A DNA stretch of 64,000 bases from Ipomoea triloba (GCF_003576645.1 NC_044925.1:6523106-6587105), one strand, 5' to 3'; counted from the stretch's first letter, positions 49,901 to 60,626 are shown. The notes: generated by a model not told the origin, from the letters alone. Numbers and translations: made by a program.

Positions 49901-52900
49901 TCAATGAAGCTCCAAGCCAAATGTAAGTTTTACATGTGAAATTCTATTTTTTTCTTCTCATTCCAGTTTCTCAAATGGTGTGTATCAGGTCAGCTCTAAC
50001 ATGGCTTTCCATTAGTGAGTTCAGTATTTCAATATGTCCAAGTCGATACTAGAATACTAAATGGTGCTAGTTAAATTAGCAGAACTTCTGCACCAGAAAA
50101 GAAAAAGGACCATCTGAATTAGGAAAGTAACCTAACCTTTATATGCCTATGATGTGCAAAGTTCACAACAGCACCTACAGAGTACTAAATCAAAAACTAT
50201 TGTTTACTTTGGATTTGTACTACAGGAATGGTTCACAACTACTTAAAGATCAAGAAAAGATGCATGTAGATTCGATTCAATTTATAAGTGACTTAACCAA
50301 GTTCTGACCAAGGACCAGAAATACCATAAACTAATTGCAAAGGCAAAGCAGTACTAGATGTACAGTATTAGATGTTAGTTCAGTAATAGACCAATAACTA
50401 TAAAGGCACCAGACACACTATGAACTTCATCCCATTCCCATTAGATAGAATGATATGAATAGTTTCCAAAGGTATTATTCAGACAGGCAATCCAAGAATC
50501 CAGCTGTTTAAGCAAGAGCACTCTTAAGAACTCACCAACAGCATGATCAGGACGACAGAACTCCCAGCCACCTCTGATGCACAAAGCAGTGTGAGCAGGA
50601 TAACGTTTGGCTAGTGCAATCTCCTCCTTAGAGAGATCTGCAGGAATTATTTACATATTAGTCCATAACTTATATGCATAATACATTAAGAGGCTCCTAC
50701 GCAGATATATTTTCCAATTCAAAACTTCCACCATCTAGGAAAGCAGGAATGGAACAAGATTTTTTTGAAAAATCAATTGCAGTTCTCATGAAAGATTATA
50801 ATAAACCTGAATATCAAATGCACAAGAACAGTTTTAATACACTGAAGTTTCTTGAATACCTCTGTCATTGAACTTCTTTAGAGTTGGACCCACAAGCAAA
50901 ATGGACATGGCTTCTAGATGAGACATCTTAAGAATAGGATTCTCCTCTACACGTAAATGCTGCAGCTCATCATTAAAAGCAAAGTTCAGATTTATTGACA
51001 CATAGACATAGTATAACTATTTCCATTTTTTATAAGCAACCATTTTCCCAGATATCCATATGCATAGTATACAATAGATTTTATGGCATTATCCTTGCTA
51101 AGGAGTAAGGACCAGATATCCATATGCATCACTATCCCAGACTACTCAAATCCAAGTTGATAAAATTTATAGCCTTCATTGTCAATCAAAAGTTGACCAT
51201 AAACTTATATAACTTATAAGAGTCACTCTATAATTACAAACTTCATTTATTTAAAATATAAAGTTGAACAATCTACTTCACATCAAAGGGAGTCCACACA
51301 TAATTTGTGGTTGAAGAGGGCAAGGAAAATGGAAAATAAATAAAAATCAACAGACAACATCCTAACAAACAATATGGATTTTAATTCAGTACTGTACACA
51401 AGATTTATTATTTTAGGCTTCTTAAAGCTACTGAAATCTCTTAGCATAAGGAAAACCACTTCAGTGGATAAGTCTAGGTAATAACGTACTGGGTATAGAG
51501 GCATAATACAATAGAGCTGAAGGTGTTAACAAAAATAAGACCTAAGAATCTTATTTTCATATTCTATCCTTTCTTGGTTCTTCCTTTTCATGGGATGGGA
51601 TGGGATTGGAGGAAAACATCTTGCAAAGTTGGAAAGGTTTGGATGATAAATACAGCATTTGCTAAAAATCTAGAACATGTCCCAGCAAGGCAGAAAGACA
51701 AGCAATTAATTTGATATATCCAATTTGTAGCACTCATTACTCATACAGTTACCCATTCTACATATTAATGGCCAGTAGCCACACTATTAAAATTCTTTGG
51801 TCTGACTACTAAATTTGACCTTATACTTGGTTCACATTTTTATCACAACATCATGTAATAAACAACAGAATGATTTAACATTTTTTTCTGAAAAATGGAA
51901 ACAAAGAGAAAATAATGACTTACACAAAACAACTATGATTAATTGCTAACATGTATACCAAGAGATGCCACATACATACTCTAGTAATGGGACAATTTAA
52001 AACTGCTAGTGTCCATAGGACATAACTAACCTCAAGGGAAGGTAAATGTGGAAATCCTTTCAAAGTTGATATCTTGTTCTTGCTAGCAGCTAATACCTGC
52101 CAAAAAAGATGTGCAGGTTGCATAGAATGCAAGAAGCAATGAGTATCAAATCACTATATAGAATGCAAGAAGCAATAAGTATCAAATCACTATATATACA
52201 TATACAAAACATACATAAATACATAAAAATCACAAACAAACCTGCAATCGAGGTTGACATGCCATAGAAAGAGATTTTAACTTATTCTGAGCAACAGAGA
52301 GGAACTGAAATTTTCAAAAGGAAAGAAGAAATGAACAATAATTCATGCAGACTAAGAAAAAGTACCATTTTAAGTAAAGACAACTACTGATAGAAAGCAG
52401 TAATGCAGTGATCACTAGTTTACCTCCAAATTAGGAAGCTCAGGAAGGCTTTTCAAAGATGTAATTTGATTCCCAGCAAGATAGAGTTGCTACATTAATA
52501 AATAAATCATTTTCAGATGCTCATAACAAAATAGTCGCATACAGTATTAATAATCATTTTCAAAACAAATAGAATTTGAGAAATGCATACCTGAAGGGCT
52601 TTACAATTCTCAAGTGGTTCAAATCCTGGACCTTTGAAATCATTGAAGCTCAAGTCAAGAACCTAAATACGAGAATACAAGGTAAAATATACTATATTTT
52701 GGTCCAATTAGGGAAAAGAGCTAGCAAAATTTAGTTAAAATTTAGCAGACTGAATTATTTACTCCAAATTCAAAAATTAACAGTTTAGATTCAATCTTCC
52801 TAAGATAATAGTAAGCAAACTGTCCATACAAACCTTCACCCGCTTTAGTACTTCAATACCATCCAAGGTGGACAAGAGATTGTCTCTTAGATAAACAAAC

Positions 52901-54229
52901 TGCAAGGAAAAAAGAGTATGCATAAAATTCTGACTTTCCTTTTCCCTGATAAAATAATACTCATATTTGAATTGGTAGAAAAGTGGCAAGAATTTAGTAC
53001 GAACTATCATAAAGTTTTGCAAGGGTTACATAAGAAATGAACTTATTAAGTGCATGCATTTCTTTAAACTTTTCTCTCTCTCTAAGAAAATGTATTCCTC
53101 TAGCCTGTAGAAAGTGGCAAGAATTTCATATGAACTACTATAAACTTTTACAAGGGTTACATAAGAAATGAACTTATTAAGTTCATGCATTTCTTAAAAT
53201 TTTCTCTCATTTTTTAAAAGAAAACGTATTTCTCTAATCCTTCTCAACAACATTACACTATGTTTCTTGAAGAAACTCTCCTGTACGAAATACTTGCAAG
53301 TGACACATGCTTCAAGATAGAAGGTAGAAAGGAAAGCCATAGCAAGAGAAAATCTTAATTCAATAACCACTAAATAACAATAATTATGAGTTATGGATTA
53401 GGCATCAAAATGATGATAACCTGGCATTCCCTCTTCACTACTATGGAACAACTTAATGATATGCATTTGAAGGAAGCTGGATTTAATGCAGAAAAATGGA
53501 AAAGCATGAAACAAGTTGCAAAGCAATCTATGCAAATTGCATAAAAACCTTTCAAAATAAAGATCACATTCTCAATTAAAACTGAGTACTTATAGATCTT
53601 CCAGCAACTTGACAACCACACAGCTTTTTCCTCCCATAAACATCCCAGTTAAACACGTTGTAGACTAAAGGAAGCATAAGTTACCTCTAAAGTTGGTGAC
53701 AAGTTCAGCCCACCGCTGTTGAGATTGCGTATTCTGTGACCTCTAAGGTCCAGCCTCTAGATAAAAAAGCAGAGGAAATACAAGCAAGAAGTAGAGATTT
53801 AAATATATGAATGGAGATATGCAAATGACATCACAAAAAAGAATAAAGCTAAAACAAAATTGCAAACTGTATGCACTATAACTTGTCAGGAAAAACAGCA
53901 ACAAGTTGATATTGAATTCATTTTTTGTCTTGCTAGAATGAAGGCTTTAAGGTTTCAAAGAGAGCAATCAAATAGATCTTTTATTCTTCCTATATTCATA
54001 TTTTTTGATGGGTTATTTTATCTTTTCTTTACAGTTACATTTGCAATCATACATCATGACACCATGCAAATTAAGAGCAAAGAAATAAATAATGCAAACC
54101 AAGTCCTAAGCAAGAAGCAACAGTTTCCATAATTCAAAAAGTTCTCTTCATTTCAGCATTTTATACTCCGTATTTTTTAAAAAGAGGACTTAATACTGCT
54201 ATAAACCTATGATGTTACTTTTCTGATTG

Positions 54230-54265
<36 letters not shown>

Positions 54266-57200
54266 GGTACTTAGGGTTGGGGTAATACCACACCAGGTCC
54301 ATTGGGCAAATCACTCAACCGTTGCAGCACCCAGGCCTTTGTGTCCTACCCATTAGCAGTATGAAAGCCACTATACAAAAGCCAAATTCTAGGCCCGACT
54401 TCATGCAATTAAAGCTAAGAGGTTAAATTCAATCTTTTAGTGTAGTTTGGCCCATGTGCATTATAGCCCTATTGAGTGACCCTAGCTCAATCATAGTGTA
54501 TAACAAACACCAACAATAAGTACAATATATCTTCAAACAACTTGGAAATATGATAAAAACATGTTTGTTTGGTCAAAAATGTAAAAGATCTCATCCTGAG
54601 CAATCTCCTACCTTGACTCATTAGTAGTTTGAAATAACATTTGGTTCCATTGCTAGTGTCATGGGCGATAATATTGCAAACCACTCTCATATCAAGTCAT
54701 TGACCGAAGCAATACAAGAACTGAAAGAGGGTATGGCATTACTCCTCCAAGACCACGACAAATACCCATCAGCTACTACACCATCCTCTTCATCAATCCA
54801 ACGTGAAGAGGTAGAGGCCATCCCTCTCAAATCTCAATGAAGATGGCCATCCCTCTCAAATCTCATGGGCGATAATATTGCAAACCACTCTCATATCAAG
54901 TCATTGACCGAAGCAATACAAGAATTGAAAGAGGGTATGGCATTACTCCTCCAAGACCACGACAAATACCTATTAGCTACTACACCATCCTCTTCAGCAA
55001 TCCAACGTGAAGAGGTAGAGGCCATCCCTCTCAAATCTCAATGAAGATGATAATGTTTTTCAATCTCGCTTCACCAAAATGGATTATCCACAATTCTCAG
55101 GATAGGAAGACCCATTAATTTGGCTTCATCTTTGTGAATTGTATATTTTTGCAACTCTCGCACTCCGAATCAAGATAATGTGACTTTGGCAACATTCAAT
55201 ATGATAAGAGAAGCACAACTTTGATACAACCAAATCCTCTTAGACGAACCACCAATGTCATGCAGAGTTTTTAAAGAATCTTGCAAACTCTGTTTCAAGC
55301 CACCAAAGCATAAATCCTCATGGAGAACTAATCAATTGAGTTTCTAGTCATGTCGTTTGGACTCACAAATGCACCATCAAACTTTCAATCTTTACTTAAC
55401 AAGCAACATGGGCTACTCCTTAAAAGGCCAAAATGTGTGTTCAATGAAGATCATGTCCTTTATCTAGATCATATAATCAATGCCAAAGGAGTATTAGATA
55501 ACACTAAAAAAGTGCAAGTAACCCATGAGTGAGTGGTTAGTTCCATCTAGCCTTCGAGGTTTCCTTGGATTAGCAGGGTTCTATCGTCACTTCATTAAAG
55601 TATTAAGCCTACCAAAATTCTCCATACCATTCATCGTGGAATGTGATGCATCATGCAATGGAATAGGTGTTATGCTACAACAAGAGGGGCACCCGATCGC
55701 ATTCTTCAGCAAAAATTTGGCAAATAGACACTTGAAACTCCTAACATACGAGAGAGAGTTGATAGGCTTAACACAACTACAAGGAATTGGAAGCACTATT
55801 TATAGGGCCACTCATTTATAATATGTATAGGCCACTACAGCCTAAAAATCTCCTACAACATCTCCTCAACATCATTGGATGTGCATGTTGCTTGGGTATG
55901 ATTTTATCGTAGAATACAAGCCTGGTAAATTGAATATTGTACCAAATGAGCAATCATGAAGAGAACGAGAGGAAGTTCCTGTAATGTTGTCTTTGTGGTG
56001 CACTCCAAGCAACTAGAGGATATTTGAGCTATTGTCCGTGATTTGGCAACCTATGAGCCATAAATACAACACAAAACACAACAATCGGGAAACAAATGGG
56101 AAGAGTTGTTATGATTTCAATGCAATTACCCAGACTACAAGGTTGATGTCCAGAGGGGAACAATGTTGTAGAAGACGCTAGGCGCTAGTCGGGTGCCAGG
56201 GGGCGCCTAGTGCCTAGGTGCCGCCTAATTAAAAATAAAAAAATTCCACGCAAAACGACGTTGTTTTGAGAGGAAAAACCAATTTAAAAAAATTCCGGCC
56301 GAGTTGGCTGACTAAGTTGCCTATGCAGCCAATAGACTAAAAACTGCCTACACCCGTTTTCGCCTCAGCCTAAGCGGCCGCCTAGGCCGATTTTTACAAC
56401 ATTGGAGGGGAATGGTGATGCATTTTTGGGACGTGCCTACCAACAGAGGTCAAGAAAGTAAAGAGACCACAACTGGAAAAAGCTTTAGTATATTATTCTA
56501 TTATTATTTAGTTATATTATTTGTTAGTCTTTATTATTTAGTAGTTTACTTTGAGTAGTTTTTGAATAGCTAGTAGTTTGTGTTTTAGAAGGATTCCCAG
56601 TCCTAGTATGCATGGGAAACATTGTACTCTGTATTCTCTAATTATAAAAGGAGGAAACAACATAATAACATGCCGGCAGTATTTTTCGAAAGAAGAGTTA
56701 GGAAGTTTGGGATCTCAAATTCTGAACAAAACCCAACCAGCATCTTAGTCTTTCTTTCTCAGCTTTAATCTTCTTCTAGTAGCATAGCATGTGATGTTAA
56801 TGGTTTGAACATAACACAAACCTTTTTCCTTAATTTTCTATTTTTACACAAACAGAGAGTATATAAATAAATGAAATCATGAAGGCACTTATTGAAATTT
56901 CTTACCACATCATCACCAGCTTTGATCTCCACTTGAGGAAGCATGATAAGACGTGAATCCCAACTTTCAGTAGTTCCAGTTTTTTTGTGGCTAGAAAAGG
57001 CTGTGCTTCTTTCCAATGAAGTCGACAAGGACCCAGTCCTGGATCCACTGTTAACTGAAGGTGACCGTGCAGCCAAAGAAGACAACTTTGGAACTACCTT
57101 TCTAGTTGAGCCACTACTTCCTGTGCTCTCAAATGACATAGATTCACGGCTCCTCATTGAAGTGGAAGGAGATGATGGTTTAATTGAAGACTTCTTAGCA

Positions 57201-57778
57201 GAATCATACTTGGATGTATCAGAACTAGATGATGCTTTTGGAGTGGCAGCAGGAGATGCAGGAACTGACTTTCTAGTTTCTGAAATTGTTGATCGAGTAA
57301 AGGATCTGCCATTAGCTGATGGCAGTGAACTCCGTCTAATTTCAGGAAGTGATCTCCTCACAGGATCTGGGGCAGAGGAGGTAGGCTTTTTTGCCACAAC
57401 AGAATTTACATTAGTAGTAGACCTCTTAGTAACTGTTGTTGGCTGTTTATCAGGCAAGCCACCAGTGCTGTTTCTTCTGGCAACTGGGACTCCAGTAGAA
57501 CTCCTTGAAGCACTACTAAGGGTAGGTTTTGTCAATGTTGATGACTTGAACCCACAGGAATTAGATTGAGCACCATTCATTGATTCCGCTTTCTTCCCTA
57601 ACCCAGCATTCTTCATCCTAGAGTTCTGTTTCACATTCTTAGTTGTTTTCACATCCTCAGCAGATGATTGCTTCTGCGGCTTTTCCACATTATCCTCACC
57701 CACAGTCGGCTTCTCTAATTCTGGACTTTGTGGCTCTTCCGCAGCACCCTCCGTGTACCTTGGACTTGAACCATCCAT
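31956..57778 (-). CDS. AIR9: AIR9, microtubule-associated LRR and A9-repeat protein
   Basis: 37 coding exons, from the start codon: 57778-56906, 53756-53685, 52899-52834, 52662-52591, 52489-52424, 52304-52242, 52096-52031, 50959-50860, 50637-50536, 49633-49401, 49312-49198, 49022-48902, 48797-48622, 47893-47758, 45163-45063, 44947-44900, 44737-44553, 44477-44360, 43017-42890, 42604-42436, 41411-41293, 40988-40820, 40457-40373, 40283-40210, 40124-40005, 39276-39081, 38972-38851, 38521-38314, 37635-37562, 36927-36789, 35930-35749, 35424-35269, 34824-34693, 34223-34165, 33214-33182, 33078-32947, 32132-31956. They total 5187 bp, 1728 aa (Arabidopsis: about 1708). Residues 1-291 are Ser/Lys-rich and basic, the microtubule-binding part. 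Residues 292-426 are six LRR exons (FVYLRDNLLSTLDGIEVLKR). Next come 10-11 Ig-like A9 repeats (KYFGGREGPSKFEW, KYWGGEEGDSVYRW, EYFGGYEGLSLYSW) and a conserved C-terminus (RGLAQRFNSTSLNSLLKIET). The family marks the preprophase band and cell-plate insertion site. All phases agree; two introns are GC-AG. Confidence 0.95.
32133..35268 (-). other. AIR9 3' introns, no inserted element recognised
   Basis: Introns between the last six coding exons. The largest is 33215-34164 (950 bp). Frames there do not resemble proteins. No TIR, LTR or SINE signal seen. Confidence 0.45.
36311..36824. repeat. 260-bp-period tandem duplication copying the end of an AIR9 exon
   Basis: 36311-36562 and 36571-36824 are almost identical (about 252-254 bp; period 260). 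Each copy contains three shorter repeats of the word ATTAGATTTAGAAAAATCAT followed by TTGATTCCA (unit about 38-41 bp). The right copy includes the last ~36 bases of the exon 36927-36789 and its donor site. The left copy therefore carries a duplicate of that exon end and donor inside the intron. High identity implies a recent event. Confidence 0.95.
39748..39910. mobile_element. LTR-like fragment in an AIR9 intron
   Basis: TGTTAAGAGTCTCACATTGA at 39749 is a typical start of plant LTRs. The right part (TTTAGTGTGGTTTGGC, ACATGTGCATTATAGCCC, ATTGAGTGACCCTAGC) recurs at 54436-54495 with few differences. No full LTR pair is present. Confidence 0.5.
41412..42435. other. AIR9 intron (1.0 kb), nothing recognised
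   Basis: AT-rich intron. ATTCCCTTCGAATATAATTA and TTCTTCCCTTGAAAAAAAAT segments at about 41775 and 41960 begin two diverged direct repeats (about 190-bp spacing, both followed by CTTTTGATA and CCAGTCTCAACT-like words). No coding frame. Confidence 0.4.
43299..43798. mobile_element. hAT MITE with perfect 8-bp target duplication
   Basis: A 500-bp element with ends CAAGGTTGCAAACATCGC and GCGATTTTTGCAACATTG, flanked by CTAAGGAT on both sides (43291-43298, 43799-43806). The subterminal parts repeat GGCGCCTAGGC-type GC-rich words and the middle is extremely AT-rich. It lies in the AIR9 intron 43018-44359 and has no coding capacity. Confidence 0.85.
45608..46336 (+). mobile_element. Cassandra-type TRIM retrotransposon in an AIR9 intron
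   Basis: Two direct repeats, 45608-45839 (about 232 bp) and 46139-46336 (truncated at its right end), flank about 300 bp. The 3' repeat starts TGTTGG and the 5' repeat ends CAACA. Directly after the 5' repeat is TTGGTATCAGAGTCGAGG (45840-), the initiator-tRNA-Met primer site. GGGAGGGGGA before 46139 is a polypurine tract. The LTRs contain a 5S-rRNA-like segment (CTCTGTGGTTAAGCGTGCTTG .. AGGATGGGTG), the hallmark of Cassandra. The interior has no gene, only repeats of AGGTCAAGCCAAGTC and GTCCCAG words. The element has the same orientation as the window plus strand, opposite to AIR9. Confidence 0.8.
45754..45820 (+). other. 5S-rRNA-like segment inside the TRIM LTR
   Basis: AGAACTCTGTGGTTAAGCG .. 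ACAGGATGGGTGAACCCC .. TGGGAAGCAT resembles the 3' two thirds of plant 5S rRNA, including its internal promoter region. A second, more diverged copy is in the 3' LTR (about 46287-46336). It is a transposon part, not a 5S gene. Confidence 0.7.
46385..46582. repeat. Direct duplication next to the TRIM
   Basis: TATGCACAAAGAAG .. GGATGTAAGATATAACACAG .. CATCAACTTCTATACTC occurs at 46385-46450 and again at 46506-46578, separated by an (TA)n tract. Only small differences. Confidence 0.85.
46685..46860. mobile_element. MULE-terminus-like fragment
   Basis: CCACTTTTAGTCCTCGACTA, then TTTAGTCAT.. and CATCCTTGACTG have the ordered 'not fixed word plus FLANK' style of Mutator-like ends. No opposite end found. 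Confidence 0.3.
46908..47122. mobile_element. PIF/Harbinger MITE in an AIR9 intron
   Basis: A 215-bp element with ends GGTTGTGTTTGGAAACCCGG and CCGGGTTTCCAAACACACCC, flanked by TTA on both sides (46905-46907, 47123-47125). Interior hairpins TGACTCATTTTCTAGAAAA. Same family as 1563-2104. Confidence 0.75.
47134..47215. mobile_element. One-ended fragment of the GGCGCC hAT MITE family
   Basis: CAACGTTGTTAAGGCAGAC then GGCGAGGCGCCACC and CGCCTAGGCACCTAGGCG match the left part of the 56161-56404 element. No right end. Confidence 0.5.
52976..53232. repeat. Tandem duplication (about 130-bp period) in AIR9 intron 2
   Basis: GTGGCAAGAATTT .. AAGGGTTACATAAGAAATG .. AACTTATTAAGT .. CATGCATTTCTT occurs twice in a row, moderately diverged. 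Confidence 0.8.
54230..54260. repeat. Poly(A) tract in AIR9 intron 1
   Basis: About 30 A. What follows (GGGTTGGGGTAATACCACAC, CAGGCCTTTGTGTCC) may be an old retroelement end, but I cannot classify it. Confidence 0.8.
54661..55048. repeat. 204-bp tandem duplication of the gag start of the Ty3/gypsy remnant
   Basis: Copies start at 54661 and 54865 (ATGGGCGATAATATTGCAAA) and differ at only a few positions. The overlap word GGCCATCCCTCTCAAATCTC is present at both joints, so the duplication probably used this short homology. Confidence 0.95.
56161..56404. mobile_element. hAT MITE with perfect 8-bp target duplication, inside the Ty3/gypsy remnant
   Basis: A 244-bp element with ends CAATGTTGTAGAAGACGC and GATTTTTACAACATTG, flanked by GAGGGGAA on both sides (56153-56160, 56405-56412). 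Subterminal GGCGCCTAG and GGCCGCCTAGGCC words match the 43299-43798 element. Its position dates it after the retrotransposon insertion. Confidence 0.85.
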
Positions 57779-57947
57779 TCTGACGCTTCAACTATGAAGA
57801 GAACAACCTTTCACCAACAAAAGTTTATTTGAAATCAACAAAGATATACAAATAGAAACAATAACTGTATTTTTACTCCAATACTTGATCGCCATAAAAT
57901 TCAAAACCAAAAAATATTAATGCAACTATGCATTATAAGAAACTGCA

Positions 57948-57948
57948 A

Positions 57949-57982
<34 letters not shown>

Positions 57983-58179
57983 TTAATAATAATAATAATA
58001 ATAATAATAAACGAAAGAAGTATTTTCTTTCAGTAATCACTACATTTCAAAGAATGCATTTTAATAAATAAAACTTAACAAGCGAATTAATTCGGAGTGA
58101 AAGAACGGTTCAAAGATTGAAGTTAAAAACATAATAATAATAATAATAATAATATAATAATAATAATAATAATAATAAA
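57948..58179. repeat. Two (TAA)n arrays in the AIR9 leader intron
   Basis: About 64 bp (57948-58011) and 49 bp (58131-58179) of near-perfect AAT units, separated by unique sequence. Confidence 0.95.
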
Positions 58180-58545
58180 GGAAATAATTCTTCAGACAAG
58201 AAGGAAGCAATTGAGTAAAATGCAGTTTAATAAACAAGAAAATAATAATGATGATGACGACGACGCAACTGGTCCTCTTTTTCAAAGACAGAAAGACCAA
58301 AGAGCAGCACTCAAGAAAACGCCACAGTTGAGTAAAGAAAGCGGTAGTTTAGATCCCGAACCAAAATGCAGCACTCCACACCCTTGTTTCCACATCTCCC
58401 ACCGGGACAGAGTTAAAAGCAACACTAGTAAAAACTATATAAACACGAAATAAAACGGCCGGCGGTTCCGTACGTCGGCAACGGCCAGATCTGGCGGAGA
58501 AAGAGACAATGGAGCAACACTCACCTAGCAGTAACTGTGTTTTCC

Positions 58546-58590
58546 TTAGGGTTTTGGAAGAGGAGAAATGCTTGGGAACAGAGAGTCCAT
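58546..58590 (-). CDS. Short upstream ORF in the AIR9 leader
   Basis: An ATG at 58590-58588 in the inferred leader exon opens a 14-codon frame (MDSLFPSISPLPKP) that ends at TAA, 58548-58546, before the leader donor site. If the leader is as inferred, ribosomes would meet this frame before the AIR9 start and it could lower translation. Whether it is used is unknown. Confidence 0.35.
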   Translation of the reverse strand: MDSLFPSISPLPKP

Positions 58591-58699
58591 CGAGAGAGAG
58601 GGAGAGAGAGAGCGCTCTGAAAGCGTGAGAAAAAGCTAAAAAGAGAGTGAGGGAGACTGTGAGAGAGAATGTGAAATAGATTTGATAATTAGATGGAGT

Positions 58700-59820
58700 A
58701 AATAAAGGGGGACTCGAAGTGCATTATTTAGTAAACTTTGTCTCTGATACGCGTAACCGCTGTCTGCAGCTTTTTTTTATTTTAAGGTAATAAAATCTTG
58801 TACTCTTTCTCCAAAAAAAAAAAAAAAAATCTTGTACTCTGAAGTCATTTTATTAAAATGCTACATGAAGTGATGAACTCTCATTTCTCTCTTATTAACT
58901 TCTATATTTTTTCTCACAAATTTTTAATATATACACTTTTTTGAACCTACATAATGAAATGTCTTATCCTTAGATAGAGCATCCACAATAATGAATTTTG
59001 GAAGGTTTTTGCAAGTGAAAAAAATTAAGCTATGATTTTTATACTATTAGAAGCATAGATTTCACTCCTACAAGTAGTAGTTTTTAGTGGGACACACCAA
59101 GAGAGAAGAAAAGGAACAAAAACAACAACTACATGCATGTTGAGTGCAACAATTGCGCCCAGTAGGTAAGTGGCACGCGCTTACTAGGCACGTAATACTA
59201 GTACGTTTTATTTACTTTTTCTTTTTTTGTCGAATTTCGATTTTTTTTTCATTTTCATTCCTTGTTTCTCTCCCTCCTCCCTCTTCTAGTTGGCAGTTGA
59301 CACCTCAAAAATCTCAAAAAAAAAATCATATCTATTGAAAATGTTCTTACTACATCATGAAATAAAAGTGAATGAAGTAAATTTTTGAAATACATGTAAA
59401 CTATAGTAGAACTCGTCATTTCCCATGACTAATGGCGCTATTACTAACACTTTGATTTCTTTGTATATTGGGAAATTTTACTGACATGTGGAATATGTTA
59501 TTTATAAAATTTTACACGAAAATTTGATGAGCGGACTGATTCATATGAGATAAATTTAAAATATATAATATATTTTAATTAAGATGTAATGTTTTTTTAT
59601 AAATCAAAAAATTATATTTAAAAAAATGTTTTAATATATAATACATTTTAATTAAAATATTATTTTTTACAATAAAAATATAATACATTTCAGTAAATAT
59701 TATTATCTATTTCACATGAGCAACATCAACAAAAAAAAAAAAATGTGACATCATTACTATCCTATGTTGTAGAATTTTAAAATATTATTTTACAATTTGA
59801 AATTTATAAAATGAGTATAG
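58700..59820. other. AIR9 upstream intergenic DNA
   Basis: AT-rich. TTTTATTTTAAGG.. and a duplicated AATCTTGTACTCT word at about 58793 and 58829. No gene recognised. Confidence 0.4.
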
Positions 59821-59824
59821 GTCA

Positions 59825-60230
59825 CACTATATGAAACCGTCTCAAGAATCTTTATCCGTACAACAGGTCGTGTCAGGACAGGTTAATATGAAAATGTAAT
59901 ACTTTTGCTGAAAAATGTAATATTTTTACATTTTAATGTAAAGTACTGCATTTTTCATTAACAATATTATACTTTCTCTTATAAGTAATGTTAACAAGTG
60001 TTTGTTACTTATAAGATAAAATGTAATACTTTTAAATTAAAATATAAAAATATTACATTTTTTTTCAAAAGTATTAAATTTTTCTAACCATATAAGTAAT
60101 AAACACTTTATTCCTAATTAATATTATATTTTTCAGTATAAGTATTATGTTTTTATCTTGGTCCCATCCATCTAACAGTCAATGGACAATGATTCGTGAG
60201 ATGGTGTCACATAAGTATTTGTTATGAGTA
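59825..60230. mobile_element. Long copy of the GTGAGAC-end MITE family
   Basis: Left end ATATGAAACCGTCTCAAGA and right end CGTGAGATGGTGTCACATAA are inverted relatives. The interior is built of AATGTAATACTTTT, AAAAATATTACATTTTT and AAGTAATAAACA words in both orientations. Shares most of these with 25760-26010. Confidence 0.5.
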
Positions 60231-60494
60231 TTAAATACTAAGAAATATTTTCATACGTGATTTGACATCAAACTCAATTTCATGCTAAATTTAATACGGT
60301 TATTGGATTAGATATCAGGGATTATGTTTGTTCACAAATGTATAGTTTCTTATAAAGATTTATGGTAAAAATCAACTAATTCAATGACAACTTATTAATT
60401 TACGATAGACCAATCAAAAGATGATGGTAAAAGTGTAAAACTAATATGATTAAATAGTTAGCGAGATTATACCACATAGTTTTATTAAATGTTT

Positions 60495-60626
60495 TTTTTT
60501 TTAGTACTACTGACTCTGTTACAATATAGTATCTGTTCATAGCTACTTCCTCAACCTACTGAAGTACCAAGAGTGTAAACCGGAACACCGGGTGCCACTA
60601 GACCACAAGGTCTTTTGGCGGTTTTG
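60495..60626 (-). mobile_element. SINE with poly(A) tail and target duplication, lacking box B
   Basis: On the minus strand it runs from CCAAAAGACCTTGTGG, through a perfect box A TGGTCTAGTGGC (60605-60594) and CGGTGTTCCGGTTTACACTC, to AGAGTCAGTAGTACT and an A tail. TTAAATGTTT flanks both sides (60485-60494, 60627-60636), a 10-bp target duplication. Compared with the copy at 26206 it lacks about 45 bp that hold box B. Confidence 0.7.

Larger units (their letters stand above)
54416..56760 (+). mobile_element. Ty3/gypsy retrotransposon remnant in AIR9 intron 1
   Basis: The plus strand holds gag-like start codons at 54661 and 54865 (MGDNIANHSHIKSL), then KMDYPQFSG-like and IWLHLCELYF words at 55075-55150. 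Next come reverse transcriptase pieces: MSFGLTNAPSNFQSLLNKQ (55350-), then directly LLLKRPKCVFNEDHVLYLDH (about 55410-), LRGFLGLAGFYRHFIK (about 55555-) and the RNase H start PFIVECDASCNGIGVMLQQE .. HPIAFFSKNL .. LTYERELIGLTQ (55628-55775), and EYKPGKLN (about 55914). The catalytic DD box that should lie between FQ and KCVF is missing. Sequence at 56460-56760 (ATTATAAAAGGAGGAAACAA) looks like a 3' LTR. A hAT MITE is inserted at 56161. There is no integrase, and it cannot move by itself. Confidence 0.75.
57779..58680 (-). promoter_or_regulatory. AIR9 5' leader exons and leader intron
   Basis: The minus strand has a CT-rich leader from about 58680, ending at donor CTAG|GTGAGT (exon to 58525), and an acceptor TTCATAG at 57792-57794. 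This leaves 13 leader bases before the start codon. The leader intron is about 733 bp and holds two (TAA)n arrays (57948-58011, 58131-58179). No TATA box is evident upstream; the promoter looks CT-rich and TATA-less. Both splice sites fit the plant consensus, but transcription start is inferred. Confidence 0.6.

Noticed and set aside
56943..57569. 208-codon plus-strand frame over AIR9 exon 1
   Set aside because: Antisense of the Ser-rich exon; gives an acidic Val/Leu/Asp-rich chain with no recognisable domain, while the minus strand splices correctly into AIR9.
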